Shown here: positions 26,243 through 34,743 of the stretch, one piece after another
Numbering within the stretch: position 1 is the stretch's first letter
Layout: every line of letters begins with the position of its first letter
DNA from: an uncultured Lachnospira sp.
GTDB lineage: Bacteria; Bacillota; Clostridia; Lachnospirales; Lachnospiraceae
NCBI GenBank assembly: GCA_944381165.1
Contig: CALWKC010000009.1
Span: forward strand, 1 to 64,000
Direction: 5' to 3'
DNA length: 64,000 nt
Position numbers and translations under genes: made by a program
Notes under the pieces: generated by a model
Database searches by the model: none
The model's input: the letters and a program-made list of their open reading frames with translations, nothing else
What the model was told of the DNA's origin: nothing

Positions 26243-27097
26243 CTATATCACATCTCTCCTTATCCTGAACAGGAATGCCAAATCCAGAAGCGCAATGACA
26301 GCGAGCTGAAAAAGCACAACCGGTACATCGCTCTTATAGAAAAAAACCATATTGGCGCATGTCACGAGCCCTCCCCTCAAGCCCAAAACATCCTTCACTA
26401 TAAAATTGCTTCCGTAATATACGATAAAAGGCATAAGCCTCACGGCATACGAGTTCTCCTCAAAGTAAACGCAGAAAAGACAGAGACAGTTCAGAAGCCC
26501 GAAAAATATAAATGTGTAAACGAGATAAACCGCCACATAGACGGATGGGTATGTATAAAAAAGCTCCCCGAACACCCCGCTCATGCCGTCAACCATATAA
26601 TAACCAACCGAATTGACGGGAACCCCCCACGGCATTGCGCAGAGCCCGATAATAAGGCTTGCTATAAGCGGTATCACAGCGACCATTCCCCCGCTGACGA
26701 ACGTAACCGTAAGCTTGGCTGCAAAGTAGCCCCCCTTTCCTTTGCAACGTACCACAAGCTGGTTGATAAGCCCGCTCTTCTTATCCTGAAGATAAGACGC
26801 CCCGTAAGGTATAGCAGCCATAATCGGAACTAAAATCTTGTATAAATAATAATATCTGCTTGCAGCGCCGTGGTCAGGCATCCAGAAATACAGTGAAGTC
26901 ACTGCCGCATTCACATCCAGAACTGTCGAGTAACCGGGCTCTTCCCCCCAGACATACTGCTGCAGATCAACGGCTCCCCCAAGCCATCTCGTGCCCAGCA
27001 AATCCATTACTGCCAGCCCGCAGCCGAACAGCACTACTGCGGCAAAGCGCCAGTTTAAAAAAGCGCGTTTGCATTCCTGTCTCAAAAATCCTTTCAT
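26243..27097 (-). CDS. ABC-2-like membrane subunit of the LytTR cassette (first permease)
   Basis: About 284 residues starting MKGFLRQECKRAFLNW with about six membrane helices, including a KSGLINQLVVRC segment between helices as in ABC-2 permeases. The ATG at 27097 has AGGGG six bases upstream. It is separated from the ATPase by two ectodomain genes, an unusual order for one transporter. The partner ATPase is inferred to be that at 24116-24757. Confidence 0.65.
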   Translation of the reverse strand: MKGFLRQECKRAFLNWRFAAVVLFGCGLAVMDLLGTRWLGGAVDLQQYVWGEEPGYSTVLDVNAAVTSLYFWMPDHGAASRYYYLYKILVPIMAAIPYGASYLQDKKSGLINQLVVRCKGKGGYFAAKLTVTFVSGGMVAVIPLIASLIIGLCAMPWGVPVNSVGYYMVDGMSGVFGELFYTYPSVYVAVYLVYTFIFFGLLNCLCLFCVYFEENSYAVRLMPFIVYYGSNFIVKDVLGLRGGLVTCANMVFFYKSDVPVVLFQLAVIALLDLAFLFRIRRDVI

Positions 27098-27150
27098 TGT
27101 TCCCCTTTCATGCCCCTTCGGGCATGCGATATGCCTCTTGGGCACACCGC

Positions 27151-27966
27151 CTACTTATTCAAATATATCCTAAACCCGCAATTACTGTATGCAACCTCCC
27201 CCGCAAAGCTAAACGCCGCCGCACTGTCGTCCTTTCCGAGCACAAGATTTTCCCTGCCGGCGTCCTCGTCCCTCAGACGGAACACACAGCTGAAGGAAAC
27301 TCTCTCCCCCTCAGCCAGATAGACGCTGAAACCAAATGTATCCCAGTCATCGCACCTCAGATAGCCCAGATTGCCCGACTGTCTGTCGCCCGTAACCTCG
27401 CTGTAAGCAGCATATGTGTTAACCTCGCCGTCAAACACAATATCGACAGGCTCAAAGTCAGAAGCAAAATTCTCTTCAAAGCTTCCGTCCTCCTTCATAA
27501 GAGCCATATTAAGATTAAGGTCAAACAGACCGCCGTAGCCGCAGGCGTTCTCAAGCTCAACGTCAACTGTGATATAGCTGTAACCCTCCTCGCTCTCCCC
27601 CCTGTACTCACTGTTAAGCTCGGAGGATACAACCCTGTACCCCGCTATCCCGTCATGCGTCTCAGAGTATGCCGCCGGAGCAGTCAGACTCTCATAACAC
27701 ATAACGTAGTCTCCCACATTTCCTACCTGATAGGCAAAGAAAAGCTGCCTGCTTATGATATTTCTTGTCCGGTACAGACTGAGTGGAGCCTCGTCCCCCT
27801 CGGGCTCTGCGTGAAGAAACTCTGTGATGTCCGAAAAGTTTGAAGATGCTTTTCTTTCAGCGACAAAATCTGCGTCCCTGAGCGCTCCGAACTGCATCGA
27901 ACAAAACAGCAGCACGAGCACTATCAATGCCGCCAGCAGCAGAGCCTCATGCCTGCCTATTCTCAT
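27151..27966 (-). CDS. Membrane-anchored extracytoplasmic protein, paralogue of the 24773-25606 product
   Basis: About 271 residues starting MRIGRHEALLLAAL, with one N-terminal membrane helix (about residues 7-25) and a beta-rich ectodomain. AGGAG lies eight bases before this ATG; an ATG two codons upstream is possible. Ordered similarity with the 277-residue neighbour (FAYQV, EGYSYITVDVEL, the C-terminal SNCGFRIYLNK) shows duplication and divergence within the cassette. Function unknown. Confidence 0.7.
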   Translation of the reverse strand: MRIGRHEALLLAALIVLVLLFCSMQFGALRDADFVAERKASSNFSDITEFLHAEPEGDEAPLSLYRTRNIISRQLFFAYQVGNVGDYVMCYESLTAPAAYSETHDGIAGYRVVSSELNSEYRGESEEGYSYITVDVELENACGYGGLFDLNLNMALMKEDGSFEENFASDFEPVDIVFDGEVNTYAAYSEVTGDRQSGNLGYLRCDDWDTFGFSVYLAEGERVSFSCVFRLRDEDAGRENLVLGKDDSAAAFSFAGEVAYSNCGFRIYLNK

Positions 27967-28006
27967 CGCCATCACTCCTCCCCGCCTGCACCTTACGCTT
28001 CTCTAA

Positions 28007-28513
28007 TCACTCGCAGTCCGTCCTGAAAATACACTTAAAATCCGTGGCTTCCTCGCTGTAAACCTCTCCGAGAAGCCCTGCATGGCTGAAGCCGTCTTCT
28101 ATAACAGTGTTTGTGATATAGGATGTATCCCCTGTTGTCATAAGTCTTCTCCAGTTATACTGTGAGCATGATGTCCAGCCGCTCTCACTGCCCTGGCTTA
28201 AACTGCTGTGGCTTCCTATCGCCGATATATACATCGGGTAGTTAGTATATTTGCAGTATACTATCATATCAGAGGTGTTGTCCTTTGGATGAGTAGCCGA
28301 CGCATAAAAATCCCATCCATCTTTTCCGCATGTAAATAAATATGCGTTATAATCTGTGGAATTTCGAAGAAGCTGCGTCTCTGACGCCGAGACAACCCCG
28401 CTGCCCGCCATCACTCCGAACAGAATAAGTGTCGCCGCGCTAAATACCTTTTTCACACTAAGCTTTTTCCTGCCTTTTACTTTTGTCTCTCCAAAAGCTC
28501 TGTGAAGTTTCAT
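28007..28513 (-). CDS. Secreted Cys-containing protein, first gene of the LytTR-controlled operon
   Basis: A 168-residue precursor: a basic N-terminus, a Sec signal peptide (hydrophobic stretch about residues 24-40, probable cleavage after VVSA near 43) and a mature part of about 125 residues with five Cys and many Tyr, Ser and Trp. GGAGG is close before the ATG. I do not recognise the family with confidence; the YITNTVIEDGFSHAGL segment faintly recalls DUF2712-type secreted proteins of Bacilli. It directly follows a promoter with two LytTR-like repeats and precedes anchored ectodomain and ABC genes. It could be a bacteriocin-like effector, a signal or an envelope-protection protein. Confidence 0.7.
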   Translation of the reverse strand: MKLHRAFGETKVKGRKKLSVKKVFSAATLILFGVMAGSGVVSASETQLLRNSTDYNAYLFTCGKDGWDFYASATHPKDNTSDMIVYCKYTNYPMYISAIGSHSSLSQGSESGWTSCSQYNWRRLMTTGDTSYITNTVIEDGFSHAGLLGEVYSEEATDFKCIFRTDCE

Positions 28514-28562
28514 TTTTCTCCTCCTTTGCTTATTTTTTTGTTTTGCTCTGCATCGCACTTAT

Positions 28563-28631
28563 AGTGTACCAGAAAAATAAGCCCATTTTAGCTGATTGTA
28601 AAAAGTGGCAGACTTTTTGTAAAAATTGGCA
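28563..28631 (-). promoter_or_regulatory. LytTR-type direct-repeat activator site and promoter
   Basis: Two near-identical 15-mers, TTGTAAAAAGTGGCA (28596-28610) and TTGTAAAAATTGGCA (28617-28631), lie 21 bases apart, about two helical turns. A -10-like TACACT (RC of 28563-28568) follows, and no good -35 is present. The repeats cover about -40 to -75, the usual place for a LytTR response regulator. The adjacent RR at 29957-30667 is the obvious candidate. The interval 28514-28742 holds nothing else. Confidence 0.75.
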
Positions 28632-28742
28632 AATTTATGTCAAAACAAGCTGAATGCACTCGTATTTTTTATTCCTATACGCAAAAAGAAACGGTATAAA
28701 AATAATTCCACCGTTTCTTTTAATTCCGGACACGTCCAAAAA

Positions 28743-29978
28743 TCACAGTCCGTATATGGCAATATCCACATAAAAGTTATTGTCATCTGCATAAATATTA
28801 AATTCACCGTCATATTTCTCAACCGTATTTTTAACATTTGAGAGACCTATGCCATGCTCGCCGCCTTTTTTAGTAGTCACAGGCAGCCCGTCGCTTCCGA
28901 AGCTTATCTTTCCCCTGTATGGGTTTGCAAGCCTGATAAACAGTGCGCCTCTGTCAAAATATATATTAAAATCTATAAATCGTTTCTTTTCCTTCAGTCC
29001 GGCGACGCTTCTTATCGCATTGTCAAGAATATTTCCGGTCATAACAGCCATATCATAGCCGCTTAACTTTAAGCGTACCGGTACTAATACATTTTGCCTG
29101 AAATCAATGCCCAGAGCCTCCGCCTCACTCCTCTTGCTGTTGATTATAGCGTCGAGCTCTATATTGCCTGTGTCGACTCCGCTCTGCACAACCGCCGCGT
29201 TGTCGGATATTGACCCTATATACTCCTTCAAACGGTCGTATTCTTTTAGCTCAAGCATATTATTAATTACAAGAATATGATTTCTCATATCATGTCTGAC
29301 ACGGGACATCGCCTCATTCGCCTCTGTAATTGTCTTAATCTGCTTCTCAATAGACAAGTTCTGCTCATGGGCAATTTTTTGCCGCATACCCCTCTGATTT
29401 TGTTTTAAAAATTCATTATAAAACGCCATCATCAGGATATTTACAACTATTACTCCGAACAGCATCATTCCCCTGTATATTCCGCTCATAACGGCATTGT
29501 TTATGACATAAACAACAATCACAACGTACATTACAGGAATAACAAGAAAAAGTATACTCATAAAGGTAACCGAGAGCTCCCTTATTTTGGTATACGCTCT
29601 CACCGCTATATACTCCATTGCTATAAAAATGATATATACCTGATACATCTCATCTTCAGAGCGCATAAGCATATACACAATGGCGTATATAACAACACCT
29701 GCAACGAGAAGCGATGCTCCTGTGCTCAATCGCTTCTGCTCCTCAATCTCATAATTAAACGACAAAATCAGGTAGCCCACAAAAGAGACAAACGGAAAGA
29801 GTATGTAAGCCATATTGAGCGACATAACATCAGTGAGAAGAAAAATGTACACTGCATTCGACAATATAAGCTTTAAACCTCTGCTTTTTCTGTCGCCGAA
29901 AAAGTCGGACCCGATTTCATTTGCCACAAAACACCCGAACATAGCTACCGCAATATTTATGATAATTTCCTGCTGCAT
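28743..29978 (-). CDS. AgrC-like sensor histidine kinase (GHKL type)
   Basis: The 411-residue protein has six or seven membrane helices (to about residue 195), a short coiled linker, then the phosphoacceptor box RHDMRNH (about 228-234), N box NILDNAI and G box GEHGIGLSNV. This is the HPK10 kinase class that works with LytTR regulators. It overlaps the regulator gene by 22 bases. No agrB or agrD-type gene is visible nearby, so the stimulus is unlikely to be a classic cyclic autoinducer encoded here. Confidence 0.92.
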   Translation of the reverse strand: MQQEIIINIAVAMFGCFVANEIGSDFFGDRKSRGLKLILSNAVYIFLLTDVMSLNMAYILFPFVSFVGYLILSFNYEIEEQKRLSTGASLLVAGVVIYAIVYMLMRSEDEMYQVYIIFIAMEYIAVRAYTKIRELSVTFMSILFLVIPVMYVVIVVYVINNAVMSGIYRGMMLFGVIVVNILMMAFYNEFLKQNQRGMRQKIAHEQNLSIEKQIKTITEANEAMSRVRHDMRNHILVINNMLELKEYDRLKEYIGSISDNAAVVQSGVDTGNIELDAIINSKRSEAEALGIDFRQNVLVPVRLKLSGYDMAVMTGNILDNAIRSVAGLKEKKRFIDFNIYFDRGALFIRLANPYRGKISFGSDGLPVTTKKGGEHGIGLSNVKNTVEKYDGEFNIYADDNNFYVDIAIYGL

Positions 29979-30667
29979 GATTTTCTGATTTCACTCCTTC
30001 TGTTTCTGCTTACAGGCAGTACAGTTTTATCCACGAGTTCAACACAGTCCGAGTGCACATACTGAACATATGAATAATTTACAACATATGACTTATGTAT
30101 AAAAACAAAATTAAACTGCTTGAGCTCCTCATATACATCATCCAGTCTTCCGTAAAAGCTGTGATCTTCGTCCACAGAATGAAGAGTGAGCAGCCTTGCA
30201 TTACTCTCAATATATTTAATTCTGCTTACAGGCACCCTCACTGTCAATCCCTGTTTCTCAATAATATACATATTTCTGGTGCCGTCGATAACTTTTTCGG
30301 CAATTCGCATAATGCGCTCCATTTTCTCCTGTGTGACAGGTTTTATAAGAAAATCCATTGGACGCATCTGAAACAGTTCCATAGCGTAGCTGTTCTCGGA
30401 CGAGACATACACTATCTGTGTAACGTTATCGTTCAAAACTTCTCGAATCAGCTTTCCAACCTCAACGCCGCTTTTTCCCGGCATCATAATATCAAGAAAA
30501 ATCAAATCATATTTCTTCCCATGCTCAAGATCATAGCACAGCTCTATTCCGTCATTGTATTCATCAATTCTATACATATCCATTAATTTACTCTCCAGAG
30601 GGAGAAGAAATCTTATGATACTCTCGGTTATTTCACTGTCATCATCGCATACTGCTATTCTGAGCAT
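29957..30667 (-). CDS. LytTR-family response regulator (AgrA-like)
   Basis: The 236-residue protein has a receiver domain (acidic DDDSE, phosphoacceptor in LIFLDIMMPGKSG, Lys in FLIKPVT) and a C-terminal LytTR DNA-binding domain (IKYIESNARLLTLHS, FVFIHKSYVVNYSYV). GGGAGG precedes the ATG. Partner kinase follows with overlap. Predicted target: the direct repeats at 28596-28631 in front of the secreted-protein gene. Confidence 0.94.
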   Translation of the reverse strand: MLRIAVCDDDSEITESIIRFLLPLESKLMDMYRIDEYNDGIELCYDLEHGKKYDLIFLDIMMPGKSGVEVGKLIREVLNDNVTQIVYVSSENSYAMELFQMRPMDFLIKPVTQEKMERIMRIAEKVIDGTRNMYIIEKQGLTVRVPVSRIKYIESNARLLTLHSVDEDHSFYGRLDDVYEELKQFNFVFIHKSYVVNYSYVQYVHSDCVELVDKTVLPVSRNRRSEIRKSCSRKLS

Positions 30668-30707
30668 TTTAAGTCCTCCCAGTTTTTATAATTATTTTAT
30701 ATTTGCC

Positions 30708-30736
30708 ATTTTACCATTTTTTGACAATTTTCTCAA
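30708..30736 (-). promoter_or_regulatory. Promoter of the two-component system
   Basis: TTGAGA (30731-30736) and TAAAAT (30708-30713) are separated by 17 bases on the minus strand, 41 bases upstream of the response-regulator start codon. Confidence 0.65.
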
Positions 30737-30803
30737 GGTCTAACCGGACGTTATGGCATAAAAAGCAGATAAAATCTCCAAATATTCATGATTTCCTAGT
30801 AAC

Positions 30804-30932
30804 AAAGAGTTCGCAAGCGAACTCTTTCGCGAGGCGCGGATTCGTAAGAATAATTACATTTCCGCGCCTCTGCGAGCCTGCGGAGCATTTTTATTCTATA
30901 GGAAGTTCTCTGAACTTCCTATAGAATAAAAA
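30804..30932. repeat. Composite palindromic repeat including dispersed repeat copy 2
   Basis: A perfect dyad AAAGAGTTCGC/GCGAACTCTTT (30804-30827) comes first, then CGAGGCGCGG with its complement CCGCGCCTCTG at 30862-30872, then the block shared with 17238-17285, ending in a perfect 21-bp inverted repeat (30888-30908 and 30912-30932) with a three-base loop. It fills most of the 335-base gap between the response regulator and nifJ, which holds no gene. Confidence 0.8.
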
Positions 30933-30968
30933 AAACTGCCGCACGGCAATCTCTCACCGTACGGCAGT
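30922..30968 (-). terminator. Terminator of nifJ
   Basis: Minus-strand arms CTGCCGTACGG and CCGTGCGGCAG (one wobble pair) are followed by eight T residues, 34 bases past the nifJ stop. Confidence 0.88.
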
Positions 30969-31002
30969 AAAATATCAGTTAATATTAATTTTTATCGGCA
31001 AA

Positions 31003-34000
31003 TTAAGCCTCTGAGCGTCTTACAAGAGACTCATACTTAGCCTTTGCATTAGCCTCAGCCTGACCGAAGAGCTTTTCAGCTCTCTCAGGGTTCTGTTTCT
31101 TAAGGTTGATGTAACGGCTCTCACCCATGATGAACTCCTGATAATCCTTAGTAGGCGCTTTGCTGTCAAGTGTAAACGGATTCTTGCCCTCTTCTGCCTT
31201 TCTTGGGTCAAATCTGAACAGATGCCAGTAACCTGACTGAACTGCCAGCTTCTCTTCCTCCATTGCCTTTGACATACCCTTGCGGATACCGTGATTGATA
31301 CATGGAGCATAACCGATTACAAGAGAAGGACCGTTATAGCTTTCAGCCTCCTGGATTGCCTTTACGCACTGATTCATATCAGCACCCATGGCAACCTGTG
31401 CTACATAGATATAGCCGTAGCTCATAGCGATTGCTGCAAGGTCTTTCTTCTTGACATCCTTACCTGCTGCTGCAAACTGAGCGATTGCACCGAGATTTGT
31501 AGCCTTAGATGCCTGTCCGCCTGTGTTAGAGTAAACCTCAGTATCAAATACGAATACATTTACATCCTTGTTTGCCGCAAGTACATGGTCTAATCCGCCG
31601 TAGCCAATATCATAAGCCCAGCCGTCACCACCGAATATCCACTGTGACTTCTTTGAGAGGAACTCTTTCTCTGCAAGAACTTCCTTAGCCTTCTCACAGC
31701 CGCATGCCTCAAGAGCAGCAACAAGCTTATCTGTTGCCTTTGAGTTAGCCTCGCCGTCCTCGTATGTAGCATAGTACTCCTCAATGGCAGCCTTGACATC
31801 AGCATTGTCTGTAGATGCAAGAATTTCATCGAGCTTATTCTTAAGCGACTCTCTGTTAGCATCCTGAGCAAGCTTCATACCGAAACCGTACTCAGCGTTA
31901 TCCTCAAACAGTGAATTGCCCCAAGCAGGTCCCTTGCCGGCCTTATTTACCGTATATGGCGTAGATGGAGATGAGCCTGCCCAGATTGATGAACAACCTG
32001 TTGCGTTGGCAATAAGCATTCTGTCGCCGCAAATCTGTGTCACAAGCTTTGCGTAAGGTGTCTCGCCGCAGCCTGCACATGCGCCTGAGAACTCAAGCAG
32101 AGGCTGAACGAACTGAGAGCCCTTAACTGTATTTTTCTTAAACTTCTCAAGAATCTCAGGCTTGTCTGAAACAGTAAGTCCGTAATCAAAGAACTTCTGC
32201 TCATCCATCTGTGACTCGAGTGATGCCATCTTTAATACGTCATTTCTGTTGTTGCCAGGGCATACATTAGAGCATGAACCACAGCCTGTACAATCCAGAA
32301 CTGACACTGTCATTGTAAAGTAATATCCAGGCATACCTGTCATCGGAGTAATCTTCATGCCCTCCGGAGCCGCTGCCTTTTCTTCCTCGTTCATCACGAC
32401 AGGTCTGATTACAGCATGAGGACAAACGTATGCACACTGGTTGCACTGAAGACAACCTTCGGAATTCCAGCAAGGAACATCAACTGCAATACCTCTCTTC
32501 TCATATGCTGCAGTACCCTGTGGGAATGTACCGTCAATGACATTCTTAAATGTCGAAACAGGAAGTTTATCTCCCTGACAAGCATTGATAGGCTTCTGAA
32601 TATTGTTTACGAAATCAAGAACTTCAGGTGTACCTGAAACAGCCTTCTCTCCGAGAACTTCGTCCTTGCAGTCTTTCCACTCTGCAGGAACAGGTACCTC
32701 AACCACTTCATTGGCGCCTCTCTCGATAGCCTGATAGTTCATCTGTACAACATCGTCACCCTTCTTTGCGTAAGAAGCAAGAGCCTTCTCTTTCATATAC
32801 TGAATAGCCTCATCCTCAGGGATAATGTTAGCCAGTTTGAAGAATGCTGACTGAAGTACTGTGTTGATACGTCCGCCAAGTCCTATTTCCTTGCCGAGCT
32901 TGATACCGTCAATGATGTAGAACTTAATGTTGTGCTCAGCCATGTATCTCTTAGCCTGTCCAGGAATGTGGTTGCCCACCTCCTCCGGAGACCACTCGCA
33001 GTTGAGCAGGAACGTACCTCCGTCTTTGATGTCCTGTACCATATCGTATTTGTTCATATATGCAGGACAGTGGCATGCAACGAAATCAGCCTTGTCGATA
33101 AGATATGTAGACTTAATCGGAGTCTTACCGAAACGAAGGTGTGATGTTGTTACACCGCCTGACTTCTTTGAGTCATAGTCGAAATATGCCTGTGCATACA
33201 TAGGTGTATGGTCGCCGATAATCTTGATAGAGTTCTTGTTGGCACCTACTGTACCGTCTGCGCCCAGACCCCAGAACTTACATGATGTAGTTCCGTCAGG
33301 AGCTGTGTTTGCAGTCTCTGTACGAGGAAGCGATGTATTTGTAACATCATCAACAATACCTACTGTAAATCCTGCCTTTGTCTCATTTGCAAAAATAGCA
33401 AAAATATCAGCAGGTGTAGTATTCTTTGAGCCAAGTCCGTAACGACCGTTAAGCACCTTGACATTCTCAAATTCTGAGCCCTTTAATGCGGCAACCACAT
33501 CAAGGTAAAGAGGCTCGCCGATTGAGCCAGGCTCCTTTGTTCTGTCAATTACGCTGATTATCTTAACTGACTTTGGCATAACAGCAAGCAGATGCTTAGC
33601 TGAGAAAGGTCTGTAAAGATGAACTTTAACAGCGCCTACCTTCTCACCCTTTGCAAGCATATAATCAATAGTCTCATCGATAGTCTCACATACAGAGCCC
33701 ATTGCAATGATAACCTTCTCTGCATCAGGCGCGCCGACATAGTTAAACGGCTTGTAATCCGTGCCGATTTTCTCATTAACCATGTTCATGTACTTCTCAA
33801 CCAAATCAGGAACTGCATCGTAATATGGATTGCATGCCTCTCTTACCTGGAAGAAAATATCAGGATTCTGAGCTGAGCCGTGAAGAACAGGATGCTCAGG
33901 GTTAAGTGCTCTCTTCTTGAACGCAGCAACTGCATCCATATCGCACATTTCCTTCAGGTCCTCATAATCCCATACTTCAATCTTCTGAATCTCATGAGAT

Positions 34001-34527
34001 GTACGGAAACCGTCGAAGAAATGCAGGAATGGTACACGTCCTTCAATTGCTGCCAGATGAGCAACTGCGCCTAAGTCCATAACTTCCTGAACACTGTTGC
34101 TGCATAACATGGCAAAACCGGTCTGACGACAGGCATAAATATCCTGATGGTCGCCGAAGATAGACAGGGCATGAGATGCCAGAGCTCTTGCTGACACATC
34201 AATAACACCCGGCAGCAGTTCGCCTGCAACCTTATACATGTTAGGAATCATTAAAAGAAGTCCCTGTGAAGCTGTATAAGTTGTAGTAAGAGCACCTGCA
34301 GAAAGTGAGCCGTGGAAAGCACCTGAAGCGCCGCCCTCTGATTCAAGCTCTACAAGCTTTACTGTGTTGCCGAAAATGTTCTTTCTTCCCTGAGTAGCCC
34401 ACTGGTCTGTATAATCGGCCATTGGAGAAGAAGGTGTAATTGGATAGATTGTAGCTACTTCTGTAAACGCATATGATACGTGTGCAGCAGCTGTATTACC
34501 ATCCATGGTTTTCATTTTTCTTGCCAT
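31003..34527 (-). CDS. nifJ: Pyruvate:ferredoxin (flavodoxin) oxidoreductase
   Basis: A single-chain PFOR of 1174 residues that oxidises pyruvate to acetyl-CoA and CO2 and reduces ferredoxin, the main pyruvate route of clostridial fermentation. Fused domains in order: alpha/gamma domains (TEVATIYPITPSSPMAD at the start), a ferredoxin-like domain with two CxxCxxCxxxCP clusters (CLQCNQCAYVCP and CTGCGSCSNVCP), and a TPP-binding domain (CAGCGETPY, GGDGWAYDIGYGGLDH). Length matches the family. It has its own promoter downstream of the fprA hairpin and a strong terminator. Confidence 0.97.
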   Translation of the reverse strand: MARKMKTMDGNTAAAHVSYAFTEVATIYPITPSSPMADYTDQWATQGRKNIFGNTVKLVELESEGGASGAFHGSLSAGALTTTYTASQGLLLMIPNMYKVAGELLPGVIDVSARALASHALSIFGDHQDIYACRQTGFAMLCSNSVQEVMDLGAVAHLAAIEGRVPFLHFFDGFRTSHEIQKIEVWDYEDLKEMCDMDAVAAFKKRALNPEHPVLHGSAQNPDIFFQVREACNPYYDAVPDLVEKYMNMVNEKIGTDYKPFNYVGAPDAEKVIIAMGSVCETIDETIDYMLAKGEKVGAVKVHLYRPFSAKHLLAVMPKSVKIISVIDRTKEPGSIGEPLYLDVVAALKGSEFENVKVLNGRYGLGSKNTTPADIFAIFANETKAGFTVGIVDDVTNTSLPRTETANTAPDGTTSCKFWGLGADGTVGANKNSIKIIGDHTPMYAQAYFDYDSKKSGGVTTSHLRFGKTPIKSTYLIDKADFVACHCPAYMNKYDMVQDIKDGGTFLLNCEWSPEEVGNHIPGQAKRYMAEHNIKFYIIDGIKLGKEIGLGGRINTVLQSAFFKLANIIPEDEAIQYMKEKALASYAKKGDDVVQMNYQAIERGANEVVEVPVPAEWKDCKDEVLGEKAVSGTPEVLDFVNNIQKPINACQGDKLPVSTFKNVIDGTFPQGTAAYEKRGIAVDVPCWNSEGCLQCNQCAYVCPHAVIRPVVMNEEEKAAAPEGMKITPMTGMPGYYFTMTVSVLDCTGCGSCSNVCPGNNRNDVLKMASLESQMDEQKFFDYGLTVSDKPEILEKFKKNTVKGSQFVQPLLEFSGACAGCGETPYAKLVTQICGDRMLIANATGCSSIWAGSSPSTPYTVNKAGKGPAWGNSLFEDNAEYGFGMKLAQDANRESLKNKLDEILASTDNADVKAAIEEYYATYEDGEANSKATDKLVAALEACGCEKAKEVLAEKEFLSKKSQWIFGGDGWAYDIGYGGLDHVLAANKDVNVFVFDTEVYSNTGGQASKATNLGAIAQFAAAGKDVKKKDLAAIAMSYGYIYVAQVAMGADMNQCVKAIQEAESYNGPSLVIGYAPCINHGIRKGMSKAMEEEKLAVQSGYWHLFRFDPRKAEEGKNPFTLDSKAPTKDYQEFIMGESRYINLKKQNPERAEKLFGQAEANAKAKYESLVRRSEA

Positions 34528-34586
34528 AAATGTATACCTCTCTTCGTTTTAATGAATTAGGAGTTTTACACACTCCGCTATTAATT

Positions 34587-34666
34587 ATTTTAGTATCAAT
34601 TATCTAAAAAGTAAAGGCATTATTCCAAATTATCAATTAAAATACATAATTCGGAAATAATGCCTT
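34587..34666 (-). promoter_or_regulatory. Hairpin after fprA and nifJ promoter
   Basis: A hairpin pairs the AAGGCATTATTTCC side (34653-34666) with GGAATAATGCCTT (34614-34626), followed by TACTTTTT, and probably ends the fprA transcript. The nifJ promoter overlaps it: TTTACT (34610-34615), 17 bases, TAAAAT (34587-34592). Confidence 0.6.
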
Positions 34667-34743
34667 AACAAAATCATTAATATATTTTGTAAATATTTTT
34701 ATTCCGCACGAAAACGAGCCGAAACTCACCGAATGACTGCCGC

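Noticed and set aside
28007..28513. Lactococcin 972-type bacteriocin
   Set aside because: Secreted and next to ABC genes, but the mature sequence does not show the expected lactococcin 972 pattern, and the number and kind of downstream membrane genes differ.
28743..30667. Complete agr quorum-sensing system
   Set aside because: Kinase and regulator are Agr-like, but no AgrB membrane protease or AgrD-like pro-peptide was found in any frame nearby.
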